Positions 27,560-36,071 of a DNA stretch of 64,000 bases are shown here, piece by piece. Numbering within the stretch: position 1 is the stretch's first letter; every line of letters starts with the position of its first letter. Source of the stretch: Aequorivita marisscotiae (GTDB taxonomy: Bacteria; Bacteroidota; Bacteroidia; Flavobacteriales; Flavobacteriaceae); contig NZ_CP122379.1 in the NCBI RefSeq assembly GCF_029814825.1, positions 806,001 through 870,000 on the forward strand, given 5' to 3'. Below the pieces are notes generated by a model. It saw nothing but the letters and a program-made list of their open reading frames with translations. It ran no database searches and was not told the origin of the DNA. The translations under genes were made by a program, and so were the position numbers.

Positions 27560-28000
27560 TTAAAACCACTGGCTCCAAGGAATTCTACTGAGCATTAAAA
27601 TTAAGGCAATTGTATAAAATATTGCGAGGGTTTTAAACTTACGGTGCGACAACAATTTCTTTTTGTGTTTTGAATACCCTATTGTTATAAAAACAACCGT
27701 TATCAGCATTACTAATGGGTGCTCTACTGCATACAGTCTAAAAACAGAATCTTTCATAACCACGCCCATTCCGTTGGTCGTAATATTTTGCAATCCCATT
27801 GGCGAGATAAAATAAAGAATTAAGCCAATTAGTACTTGAATGTGTGTAACGATTAACGCAAAAAGCGAAATTCTAAAATCTTTAGCTCCATATTCTCGTT
27901 TTGAGAACAAACCTGCAAGTGCATTGAATGTTGCAAGCAAAACAATTAGAAGCACTAAATAAGCCCAATACGAATGAAGAAATTGAAAAGTGGTGTACAT
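27560..28000 (-). CDS. Small four-helix membrane protein (cytochrome b-like)
   Basis: The 146-residue protein has four predicted membrane helices: SYWAYLVLLIVLLATFNA, ISLFALIVTHIQVLIGLIL, HPLVMLITVVFITIGY, and TLAIFYTIALILML. Histidines near helix ends (FLHSYW, VTHIQ, VEHPLV) could bind heme, which fits the frequent label cytochrome B for similar flavobacterial proteins. No other motif supports a redox role. It is a single gene with its own -7 box. Confidence 0.65.
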   Translation of the reverse strand: MYTTFQFLHSYWAYLVLLIVLLATFNALAGLFSKREYGAKDFRISLFALIVTHIQVLIGLILYFISPMGLQNITTNGMGVVMKDSVFRLYAVEHPLVMLITVVFITIGYSKHKKKLLSHRKFKTLAIFYTIALILMLSRIPWSQWF

Positions 28001-28023
28001 AGTTTACAATTTTAAATATGCTT

Positions 28024-28031
28024 CAAATATA
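28024..28031 (-). promoter_or_regulatory. Predicted -7 box for the small membrane protein
   Basis: The minus strand reads TATATTTG, matching TAnnTTTG, 24 bases before the start at 28000. No good -33 box is seen. Confidence 0.45.
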
Positions 28032-28042
28032 AGGTTTATAAA

Positions 28043-28077
28043 CAAAAAAAATGCCCCAAAGATATGAGGCATTTTTA
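28043..28077 (-). terminator. Terminator after the TonB receptor gene at 28098
   Basis: On the minus strand AAAAATGCC pairs with GGCATTTTT around a 12-base loop and runs into a T-tract. It lies 21 bases after the receptor stop codon. Confidence 0.8.
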
Positions 28078-28097
28078 TTAAATATTTACGTGTGATT

Positions 28098-30731
28098 TTA
28101 GAAATCGTAACGCAAGCTTGCATTCCAAGTTCTTCCGTTTCCGTAATAGTAACCGAATGAGCTTTTCTGGCTTAAGTACATTTCGTTCGTTGCGTTGTAG
28201 CAGTTTGCTCTAACTGTAAAGTCATTACCTCCAAAATCAAATTTATAAGTAATCCCCGCATCTAATACACTGTAAGGATTAAGGCGCTCTGCTTGGTAAA
28301 CTACATTGTTTTGTGATGCCTCAACTACGTCTCTAGCATTTACAAAACCGTAAAGATCTGAATAGATGTTATAATCCGCATCTACAGACAGTCCGCCTAC
28401 GATATCGTATTTAAAGCCAAAACCAAACGAGGTTTGTGGCGCATTGCCCACTTTTGTTCCCGTTAAGTTTACAGTGCCTTCCTGTAAGAGATTGTTAGTT
28501 TGGTCTTCTCTTGTTTCAAAAGGTGTTTCGCCATCATATTTCCAGTTTCCGATACTACCAAATGCACGGAACATAAATGCATTAGAATATCTGTATTTCC
28601 CTTCAAATTCAAAACCTTTGTGTACTTGTGTAATATCAGTAAAGCGCTGGTATCTATCAACCTGCTCGATTGGGTTTGAAGATGTTGGATCTCCTTCAAT
28701 AAAACTACCTCCTAAAAATCTGTTACCCCAACTAGTGTAGTAAGCATTTAAATCTAAGCTGAATCTACCTGCACGAAGTCTGTATCCTGCTTCTAATCCT
28801 ATAATTTCCTCATTGTCTATTTCATTCTCGCCTTCCAGCATATAGTTTGAATTTCTCACATCTTCAAAAATATTATCAAGGAATGGCTGTCTTGAGTAAT
28901 AGCCAGCATTTACAAAAATGGTATTATCTGGCATAAAGGTATAACCCATTCCTCCTTTAGCGTTATAACCCATTTTATTCACTTTATCAGATTTTCCAAG
29001 ACCATTCACACCTTCAATTTCATTACCTGGTGCACGACCTTCTCTTTGGTAGCTTTGTGTAGAAACAGCTCCTTGAAGGAAAGCAGAGAAAGTATCTGTT
29101 TTAAATTCTGCTTGTCCGAAACCACCAATATAGTTGATGTTTTCTGAATAATCGTAAGAATAGCGTTGTCCTTCATCTGCCGAATTAAATAAAGCCGCCC
29201 ATGGGTTTGCTTCAAATGTTTCGCTTAGCACATAATCTTCGCCTCGAACTCCGTCATATCCAAAGTTGTCAGTAAAGCCTTGAAGACCCAATAAATCGTT
29301 TAATTGACGATAGTGGTCTCCTTGGTAAAAACGTGTATCGATACCAACATTAAAGGTGAAATTATCGCTTACGGCACTTTCAAGATTGGAAAGAAATCCA
29401 TACCAGTTGTGATTATTTACAGACATTCTTCTAACAACGGAACCCATACCATAGCTTCCAATACCGTTTTCGGCTCCTGCTATATTGTTTTCTTCAATTG
29501 CATCAAAATCAATCTCGCCATTTCTATCTCTTACAATATTTCTTGAACTTCCCAATGGGCCAGTTCCACCTCCACGACCCCAAGAGGCGTAAAGTACAGA
29601 AGAAAGGTTGGTCTTTTCGCTAATATTCCAATCCCAGTTTAAGTTTACTATAGGCTTGTGATAGTAGTTTCTTCTAAAAGTATATCTCTCGCCATTGTAA
29701 AATCCTGAATTGCTATTGTAGCGCTTACCGTATAGGGCATATGTTTCTAGATCATCATCAAAATTTTGATCGTGCCATTGTGGCGCACCGGTTAACAAAA
29801 AGTTGAATGAGTGTGTGTCGTTAGGTACAAATCCAATCCCAATAAAATAGTTTTGTCCTTGGCCGGCAGTACCGTCAGAATATTTTCTGTGTGCTTGCCA
29901 GTGGTCTAATAAAAATGAGTATGCCCATTTCCCTTTTAATCCAGAATCGTAACTTATTGTACCTTTAAAGTAGCTGTCATTACCCGTCATAAAACGTGCA
30001 AAACCACCTTCTTTTCTACCTGCTGCGCGCGATATAATGTTCACCGTACCACCTACCGAAGAAATAGCAAGTTTAGAAGAACCTAAACCACGCTGAATCT
30101 GAATAGCGTTTGCAACGTCGCTCATACCAGACCAGTTAGACCAGTACATTTTACCATCTTCCATTCCATTTATTGGCTGTCCGTTTAATAAGAAAGCTGT
30201 ATTTGTTTGGTCAAAACCACGCAAAAACATTTCAGAATCTCCGAAACCTCCAGCTTGGTTTGCAACATACACACTGGGTGTGCTTTTTACAGCTTCAGGA
30301 AATTCTACGTTACCCACAGCCTTTGCCTGAATTTCGGCTCTAGTAATGGTTGACACAGCAATAGGAGTCTGGCGATCTTTCGCCAAATCTATAAGTCCTC
30401 TACCTACAATTACCACTTCTTCGAGTGCATCGGCATCGACGGTAATTTTTACGTTGCCAAGCGCGGTAGTTGCGCCTACAGTTTTAAAAGGAACCGTTTC
30501 AACGGTATAACCTATGTAAGATATAGTAAGTGTACCCGATTTAGCAGATGTTTCTAAAGTGAAATTTCCATCAAAATCAGTAATGGCGCCGTTTGCGGTA
30601 CCAGTCTCAACCACATTGGCACCTGCCAACGGATCGTTAGATTCAGAATCGATTACCGTTCCAGTAACCGTTGTTTGTGAAAAAGCGGCAAAACCGCCAA
30701 GTAAAAAAACAACAAGTAATAGTTTTTTCAT
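28098..30731 (-). CDS. TonB-dependent receptor
   Basis: The start at 30731 (MKKLLLVVFLLGGFAAFSQ) is preferred over 30764 since it puts a clean signal peptide at the N-terminus; 877 residues result. A carboxypeptidase-D-like domain (TVTGTVIDSESNDPLAGANV) is followed by a plug with KSTPSVYVANQAGGFGDSE, MFLRGFDQTNTAFLLNGQ and a barrel ending in ARTWNASLRYDF-type aromatic strands. The substrate cannot be inferred: no SusD partner is adjacent and it stands alone between terminators or gaps. Confidence 0.9.
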   Translation of the reverse strand: MKKLLLVVFLLGGFAAFSQTTVTGTVIDSESNDPLAGANVVETGTANGAITDFDGNFTLETSAKSGTLTISYIGYTVETVPFKTVGATTALGNVKITVDADALEEVVIVGRGLIDLAKDRQTPIAVSTITRAEIQAKAVGNVEFPEAVKSTPSVYVANQAGGFGDSEMFLRGFDQTNTAFLLNGQPINGMEDGKMYWSNWSGMSDVANAIQIQRGLGSSKLAISSVGGTVNIISRAAGRKEGGFARFMTGNDSYFKGTISYDSGLKGKWAYSFLLDHWQAHRKYSDGTAGQGQNYFIGIGFVPNDTHSFNFLLTGAPQWHDQNFDDDLETYALYGKRYNSNSGFYNGERYTFRRNYYHKPIVNLNWDWNISEKTNLSSVLYASWGRGGGTGPLGSSRNIVRDRNGEIDFDAIEENNIAGAENGIGSYGMGSVVRRMSVNNHNWYGFLSNLESAVSDNFTFNVGIDTRFYQGDHYRQLNDLLGLQGFTDNFGYDGVRGEDYVLSETFEANPWAALFNSADEGQRYSYDYSENINYIGGFGQAEFKTDTFSAFLQGAVSTQSYQREGRAPGNEIEGVNGLGKSDKVNKMGYNAKGGMGYTFMPDNTIFVNAGYYSRQPFLDNIFEDVRNSNYMLEGENEIDNEEIIGLEAGYRLRAGRFSLDLNAYYTSWGNRFLGGSFIEGDPTSSNPIEQVDRYQRFTDITQVHKGFEFEGKYRYSNAFMFRAFGSIGNWKYDGETPFETREDQTNNLLQEGTVNLTGTKVGNAPQTSFGFGFKYDIVGGLSVDADYNIYSDLYGFVNARDVVEASQNNVVYQAERLNPYSVLDAGITYKFDFGGNDFTVRANCYNATNEMYLSQKSSFGYYYGNGRTWNASLRYDF

Positions 30732-30761
30732 GAATTTAAATTTTAGGTTTAAAAATTTCGG

Positions 30762-30769
30762 CAAAAATA
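30762..30769 (-). promoter_or_regulatory. Predicted -7 box for the TonB receptor
   Basis: The minus strand reads TATTTTTG (TAnnTTTG), 31 bases before the chosen ATG. It overlaps the alternative start at 30764, which argues against that start. Confidence 0.5.
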
Positions 30770-30919
30770 CAATCTTAAATAGTTTCTAGCCAATAAAAGC
30801 CATTAAGAAATTATTAAGAATATTCTTTCTGAATAAAGATAAAATTTAAATCCAAACTGTCTGAAAATTGGATAGTTAGTTAATAACAAGGTTATCAACA
30901 TGGGTGATTTCTGAAAAAA

Positions 30920-32143
30920 TTAAAACACAATGCAATCTAATTTTTCTTTCATAGGAAGAAGATTTGCAAAATATTGTTCGTGCAATTCTTTAGGAAGTGG
31001 TTGCGAAAAGGGTGTATCTTCTTTAAAAGGATCTACTTCTTTTCCATTCTTCCAAAAGCGATAACACACGTGCGGCCCGCTGGTATTTCCGGTCATTCCA
31101 ATCCAACCAATTACATCGCCTTGGCTTACGTATTGGCCTACCTTTACATTCCGAGCTTTCATATGTAGATACTGTGTTTCGTAGGTTCCGTTGTGTCTTA
31201 TTTTTACATAATTACCATTACCCCCTCTTCTTTCAGATTTTGTTACAACGCCATCTGCAGTGGCCAAAATTGGTGTTCCTATTGCAGCCGCAAAATCGGT
31301 TCCTCGATGCGGCCGTAGTTTAAACCCGTAATATTTTATGCGTCGTTTTAGATTAAAACGGGAAGATATTCTGCTGAATTTAACAGGCGATTTTAAAAAC
31401 GCCCGCTTTAAATTATTGGCGTTTTCATCATAATAACCCGATAATTTTTCTTTTGAATCGGAAGCGAATTTAAATGCGTATAGCGGCTTGCCCCGATGCT
31501 CAAAATAGGCAGCTTTTATTTCTTGCAGCCCACCCGGAATAGTATCATCAATAAATTTCTCGGTGTACACAACTTTAAAACGATCGCCTGGTTGTAGTTT
31601 AAAGAAGTTGATGGTCCAAGCATAAATGTTTGCTAACTCATCCGTCATATACGGACTTAAATTCTGCTCTTCCATGGTTGCCGAAAGTGAACTCGTTATT
31701 ACACCCGAAGCTTCTCTTTCTTCATAACGTACTGGTTTTTGACTGTTATAAATAGATAATGCATCTCTAAAATCTACCACCGCAAAATCTACTTTATTGG
31801 TTTCGTAAATAAAAACCTGGGTTTTATTTAGGGAGTCTTTAGAATTTAAAAGTACGTATGGTTTGCCAATACCTATTTTCCGAACGTCGAAGCTATCGCG
31901 AAATTTGGTTGCAACTTCCATAATTTTATCTTGCGATACGCCATTTGCGAAAAGAATATCGCCAAAGGTATCGCCTTTACGAATGGTATCGCGGATTACA
32001 TTAAAATCATTGAGAATATAACCGTATTGTTCAATAGTCGGTTCTGTTTCGACTACATTGGTATCGGCAATTTCATTTTTAGATTTTTCGCAAGCGGTAG
32101 TTAATAAGGTTAGTGCAAATACGGCTAAAATTAATTTTTTCAA
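30920..32143 (-). CDS. M23 family peptidoglycan metallopeptidase, lipoprotein
   Basis: The 407-residue protein has a lipobox TTAC (Cys18). An N-terminal OapA/LysM-like region (residues about 40-200, with RKGDTFGDILFANG) precedes an M23 endopeptidase domain: HRGTD (His279, Asp283), YLHMK (His327) and SGPHVCYRFW (His358, Cys360). M23 enzymes cut peptide cross-bridges in the cell wall. In LytM-type enzymes the last HxH supplies a zinc ligand at its second His; here that position is Cys360, which can also bind zinc. It is 29 bases after the DUF3108 gene, in the same operon. Confidence 0.9.
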   Translation of the reverse strand: MKKLILAVFALTLLTTACEKSKNEIADTNVVETEPTIEQYGYILNDFNVIRDTIRKGDTFGDILFANGVSQDKIMEVATKFRDSFDVRKIGIGKPYVLLNSKDSLNKTQVFIYETNKVDFAVVDFRDALSIYNSQKPVRYEEREASGVITSSLSATMEEQNLSPYMTDELANIYAWTINFFKLQPGDRFKVVYTEKFIDDTIPGGLQEIKAAYFEHRGKPLYAFKFASDSKEKLSGYYDENANNLKRAFLKSPVKFSRISSRFNLKRRIKYYGFKLRPHRGTDFAAAIGTPILATADGVVTKSERRGGNGNYVKIRHNGTYETQYLHMKARNVKVGQYVSQGDVIGWIGMTGNTSGPHVCYRFWKNGKEVDPFKEDTPFSQPLPKELHEQYFANLLPMKEKLDCIVF

Positions 32144-32172
32144 GGTTGGGGAATTTTCAATATTATTTATTC

Positions 32173-32946
32173 TTAATCTGCAATTATTTTAAAGGAGTGC
32201 TGTAATCCTTTAAATTCGGTTAACGTTGCTTTTAGGGAACCTACGGCCAAATCTGCTTTTACCAGTAGTGGAATTTTGTTTTTATCATCACTAATCCAGA
32301 CCGTTAGACTTTCTTTTTCTTTAAAAACGCGACCAGATTGTACGTAAGGTCTAAATATAAGCGTTCGCACGCGCCCAAAATTAGTGTCTAAAATTTCTTT
32401 TCCAAGGAATTTCAGTCGGAATTTGTAATTTTCTTTGTCAAAAAACATATTCATTTCTATAACGTCGCCTGCTTTTATGTTTTCGGTGTTTAATTGGTTG
32501 CGCAAATAGTAAAAAGCCGAAATCATATCTTGTGTGTCCTTTGGAAACGACAAGACTGAGGTTTCATTGTTTTTTTTATCGTTTACCGTGGCTTTTTTTG
32601 TGGTGTGGTTAAAATCTATTTCAATATCTTTAGTGTAACCACCTTCGTCTATTTTTCGAATAAACCGGTACGGAATATCTTTTTCCCTGTCTATGTAAGA
32701 TTGATAGTCGTCTTCTACTTTAAAAAACCATTTGGAAATACCTACCGTTTCGCCAAAACCGCGTACGTGGTAAACATCTTTTCCTTTTATTGAAGCATTT
32801 TTTACATTTAGTGTAGCATAACCCGCGGTTACAAAACCATAGTGAACGCGGAATTTAAAATACTCGCCATTGCCATAAGCTCTTTCCTGTGCAGATACGG
32901 AAACAAAAGCGCTAAAAATAAGTATAACCGCGAACAGCTTTTTCAT
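32173..32946 (-). CDS. DUF3108 domain secreted protein
   Basis: The 257-residue protein has a signal peptide (FVSVSAQERAYGNGEY) and one DUF3108 domain: KFRVHYGFVTAGYATL, YHVRGFGETVG, the DTQDMISAFYYLRN block, and LTVWISDDKNKIPLLV. The family is periplasmic, with a beta-barrel-like fold and no fixed activity. It is first in a two-gene operon with an M23 cell-wall peptidase, so a role in envelope maintenance is plausible. Confidence 0.87.
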   Translation of the reverse strand: MKKLFAVILIFSAFVSVSAQERAYGNGEYFKFRVHYGFVTAGYATLNVKNASIKGKDVYHVRGFGETVGISKWFFKVEDDYQSYIDREKDIPYRFIRKIDEGGYTKDIEIDFNHTTKKATVNDKKNNETSVLSFPKDTQDMISAFYYLRNQLNTENIKAGDVIEMNMFFDKENYKFRLKFLGKEILDTNFGRVRTLIFRPYVQSGRVFKEKESLTVWISDDKNKIPLLVKADLAVGSLKATLTEFKGLQHSFKIIAD

Positions 32947-33003
32947 AGAGTACGACTTAGGGGTTTTTAATGAATTTAAGATTTACAACTACCATTCCAA
33001 AAA

Positions 33004-33037
33004 AATAAAACCCCACCTTCAATAAGACGATGGGGTT
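33004..33037 (-). terminator. Terminator after hpd
   Basis: On the minus strand AACCCCA (33031-33037 complement) pairs with TGGGGTT around a 15-base loop and is followed by a T-rich tract. It lies 18 bases after the hpd stop codon and ends the tyrosine catabolism operon. Confidence 0.75.
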
Positions 33038-33054
33038 CTTATAAAGTTACACTA

Positions 33055-34215
33055 TTACAGTGTGCCTCGTTGTGCTTGTTCTCGTTCTATAGATTCAAAA
33101 AGTGCCTTAAAGTTTCCTGCTCCAAACCCTTTAGCTCCCATGCGCTGTATTATTTCAAAAAATAAGGTTGGTCTGTCTTCCAAAGGTTTGGTGAATATCT
33201 GTAGCAAGTAACCATCTTCATCGGCATCAATCATTATAGAGAGTTTTTTTAACTCGTTGATGTCTTCCTTCATCATATTCATATGGTCGCCCAATCTACG
33301 TGGAATATCGTCGTAATACGCTTGCGGCGGTGGCGGTAAAAATTCTATACCGCGTTCCTTTAATTGGCTAACGGTTTTTATAATATCATCTGTTGCCACG
33401 GCAAGATGCTGTACGCCCGAATCTTCATAAAAATCTAAATATTCTTCTATTTGCGATTTTTTAATTCCTTTAGCCGGTTCGTTTATAGGAAATTTGATGC
33501 GGCCATTACCATTGCTCATCACTTTACTCATCAACGCCGAATATTCTGTATGGATTTGCTTATCGTCAAACGAAAGGAAATTTACAAAACCCATAACATC
33601 TTCATACCACTTAACCCATTTGTTCATTTGGCCCCAACCTACATTACCAACCATGTGGTCTATATATTTTAGGCCCGTTGGGGTCGGGTTGTAATCGCTT
33701 TTCCATTCACGGAAACCTGGTAAAAATATACCCTTGTAGTTTTTGCGTTCTACAAACATATGCACCGTTTCGCCATAGGTGTAAATGCCGCTTCGCACTA
33801 CTTCGCCGTGCTCGTCTTTTTCAACGGTGGGTTCCATGTAGGGTTTTGCGCCGCGTTTGGTTGTTTCTTCAAAAGCACTTGTAGCGTCATCTACCCAAAG
33901 GGCTATAACTTTTACGCCGTCGCCGTGTTTAACTATGTGGTCGTTTATAGGCGATTTACTGTTTAACGGGGTGGTAAGCACAAGTTTTATTTTATCTTGT
34001 TTTAGTACATAGCTTACAGAATCGCGCGAACCAGTTTCCAAGCCTTTATAGGCGTAGGACTGAAAACCAAACGCAGTTTTGTAAAAATGCGCAGATTGTT
34101 TTGCATTGCCAACGTAAAACTCTACGTAATCAGTGCCCAATAATGGCAGAAAGTCTTCTGCTCCTTCAAAAATTTTCTCCAGTCCGTAATCAACCGATTT
34201 TACTTCTTTGCTCAT
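33055..34215 (-). CDS. hpd: 4-hydroxyphenylpyruvate dioxygenase
   Basis: The 386-residue protein converts 4-hydroxyphenylpyruvate to homogentisate in tyrosine breakdown. The three iron ligands are visible: His187 in YIDHMVGNV, His270 in GVQHLAVATDD and Glu354 in PTLFFEIIQR. The C-terminal GFGAGNFKALFESIE is the lid helix of the family. It is transcribed in the same direction as hmgA, the next enzyme of the pathway, but a DUF4160-DUF2442 pair lies between them. Confidence 0.96.
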   Translation of the reverse strand: MSKEVKSVDYGLEKIFEGAEDFLPLLGTDYVEFYVGNAKQSAHFYKTAFGFQSYAYKGLETGSRDSVSYVLKQDKIKLVLTTPLNSKSPINDHIVKHGDGVKVIALWVDDATSAFEETTKRGAKPYMEPTVEKDEHGEVVRSGIYTYGETVHMFVERKNYKGIFLPGFREWKSDYNPTPTGLKYIDHMVGNVGWGQMNKWVKWYEDVMGFVNFLSFDDKQIHTEYSALMSKVMSNGNGRIKFPINEPAKGIKKSQIEEYLDFYEDSGVQHLAVATDDIIKTVSQLKERGIEFLPPPPQAYYDDIPRRLGDHMNMMKEDINELKKLSIMIDADEDGYLLQIFTKPLEDRPTLFFEIIQRMGAKGFGAGNFKALFESIEREQAQRGTL

Positions 34216-34252
34216 AATTTAATTTTATAAAAATCTTATTCCTATTATTATT

Positions 34253-34480
34253 TTAGAAGATTTTCAATAAGAATATCTTCATCCAGTTCTTCCAGTGAAC
34301 ACCCTCGCCATCTCCAATAAACCGCCAGTTATTTAATTCACTTTCTGTCGCATTTCTAAGTTTTGGAAACCATTCCAAAGGGATTAACAATTCCCTGCCA
34401 TCTTCAAAAACTATTTTCATTTTATAATCTTCGAAACTTATACTAACCGCATTAGTCGATTTAATTATTGAAATACTCAT
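34253..34480 (-). CDS. DUF2442 family protein with frameshifted C-terminus
   Basis: The 75-residue product has a DUF2442 domain: MKIVFEDGRELLIPLEWFP, RNATESELNNW, FIGDGEGVHW. Family members usually continue with a xxLDEDIxxExLL tail. Here the annotated frame instead gives KNWMKIFLLKIF, while the -1 frame after HW (near 34292) reads EELDEDILIENLLK and stops at 34248. One base was probably lost (GGG to GG), by mutation or sequencing error. It overlaps the end of the DUF4160 gene by 20 bases. DUF4160-DUF2442 pairs behave in genomes like small toxin-antitoxin-type modules, but activity is unproven. Confidence 0.8.
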   Translation of the reverse strand: MSISIIKSTNAVSISFEDYKMKIVFEDGRELLIPLEWFPKLRNATESELNNWRFIGDGEGVHWKNWMKIFLLKIF

Positions 34481-34700
34481 TCCATTTATTTTTAATTAAG
34501 CCACTATTTTCATCCACTAAACTACGAATTTCCCTAATCTCGGAGGCATTGAATTTTCTCGATTTGATTAAGAAAGTTGGAAAAATTTCAAATTTAGCTG
34601 TTTTATTGTCTTTCTCTATATGGATATGTATCGGCAAATGTTGGTTACTATAAAAGAAAAAACGATAACCCTTTTTTTTTTGAAAAAAAATTGGAGGCAT
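34461..34700 (-). CDS. DUF4160 family protein
   Basis: The 79-residue product covers a full DUF4160 domain: MPPIFFQKKKGYRFFFYSN, HLPIHIHIEKD, SREFNASEI-like middle (here SRKFNASEIREI), and a C-terminal KWNEYF. The His-rich PIHIHI strand is the family hallmark. The first codons hold two homopolymers, eight T and ten A, separated by one C, which are prone to slippage. It is co-transcribed with the overlapping DUF2442 gene and lies 46 bases after hmgA. Function unknown; a toxin-antitoxin-like role is a guess from pairing. Confidence 0.8.
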   Translation of the reverse strand: MPPIFFQKKKGYRFFFYSNQHLPIHIHIEKDNKTAKFEIFPTFLIKSRKFNASEIREIRSLVDENSGLIKNKWNEYFNN

Positions 34701-34746
34701 GGATTTTTGTGTTAGTTCATAACTGCCAACTGTAACCGCTTACTTT

Positions 34747-35910
34747 TTACTCTTTTTCAAGCCAACTCTGGTAATACGTGCCATCGGAAAGTTTCAAACC
34801 ATCTTCGGTTACCTGTAATGGTTTAAAAGTATCTACCATAACGGCCAGTTCTTCTGTTTCTGTTTTACCAATGCTTCTTTCCGCAGCCCCCGGGTGTGGA
34901 CCGTGTACGATACCGGCAGGGTGCAGCGTTATCTGTCCTGCTTCAATATCGTTCCTGCTCATAAAATCGCCATCTACATAATACAACACCTCATCGCTAT
35001 CAATATTGCTGTGGTTGTACGGCGCCGGAATACTATCTGGATGATAGTCGTATAGCCTAGGCACAAAACTGCATACTACCATGGCATCAGTTTCAAAAGT
35101 TTGGTGCACTGGAGGCGGTTGATGAATACGCCCGGTAATGGGTTCAAAATCGTGGATTGAAAAAGCGTACGGAAAGTTGTACCCATCGTATCCTACAACA
35201 TCAAAAGGATGTGTGGCGTAAACCATCTCAAAAATATCGTCTTGCTTTTTCACTTTTACTAAAAACTCCCCTTTTTCGTCGTGATGTTCAAGTTCCTGTG
35301 GTTTGCGTATGTCGCGTTCGCAAAAAGGTGAATGTTCCAAAAGCTGCCCAAACCAGTTTCTGTAACGTTTTGGGGTGTAAATTGGGCGTCGCGATTCAAC
35401 GATAAAAAGTCGGTTGTCTTCCGTATCAAAATCTATTTTGTAAATAATTCCGCGGGGGACCAACAAATAATCGCCGTATTTAAAATCGAGGTTGCCTAAA
35501 AAGGTTCGCAATTTTCCGCTGCCTTTGTGGATAAAAATCAATTCATCAGCATCGGTATTTTTATAAAAATAATCCTTTTGCGATTCTTGCGGCGCGGCAA
35601 GTATTATACTGCAATCGCTATTGGTAAGCACCGTTTTACGACTGCTTAGATAATCTTTTTCAGGTTTTACGTCGAAACCTTTTAGCCGAAGCGATTCCAG
35701 ATTATTGGCGCGTGCAATCTTCGGGGCAACGTTGTACTGTTTTAATATTTCCTTTACTTGTGTGGGGCGATACTCGTGATAAATATTGCTGTACATCCCA
35801 TCAAAACCAACGGTTCCGAAAAGTTGTTCTGAATAAAGGCTTCCGTCCGGTTTGCGGAATTGCGTATGGCGTTTGGGCGGTATCTTGCCCAGTTTGTGAT
35901 AGAAAGGCAT
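34747..35910 (-). CDS. hmgA: Homogentisate 1,2-dioxygenase
   Basis: The 387-residue protein opens the homogentisate ring to maleylacetoacetate. Recognisable parts are the N-terminal KLGKIPPKRHTQFR, the cupin region with ELIFIHKGSGKLRTFLG, and the C-terminal HPAGIVHGPHPGA, which holds metal-binding histidines. It is of the short bacterial type, shorter than the human enzyme. It is upstream of hpd in the same direction, with a DUF4160-DUF2442 pair between them; the two enzymes act in consecutive steps. Confidence 0.94.
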   Translation of the reverse strand: MPFYHKLGKIPPKRHTQFRKPDGSLYSEQLFGTVGFDGMYSNIYHEYRPTQVKEILKQYNVAPKIARANNLESLRLKGFDVKPEKDYLSSRKTVLTNSDCSIILAAPQESQKDYFYKNTDADELIFIHKGSGKLRTFLGNLDFKYGDYLLVPRGIIYKIDFDTEDNRLFIVESRRPIYTPKRYRNWFGQLLEHSPFCERDIRKPQELEHHDEKGEFLVKVKKQDDIFEMVYATHPFDVVGYDGYNFPYAFSIHDFEPITGRIHQPPPVHQTFETDAMVVCSFVPRLYDYHPDSIPAPYNHSNIDSDEVLYYVDGDFMSRNDIEAGQITLHPAGIVHGPHPGAAERSIGKTETEELAVMVDTFKPLQVTEDGLKLSDGTYYQSWLEKE

Positions 35911-36071
35911 CTTTTTAAGTTAATGGGTTATTGAGTTATTGTGTTCATTAATTTATCGCAAAATATGAATTTGTGATTAAAGTTTTTCCTAATATCTTAA
36001 CAACCAAACCACTTAATAACTCTTCTCTACAAATATCGGAAAAATATTAGAGCTAAACGTTCAATATTATG

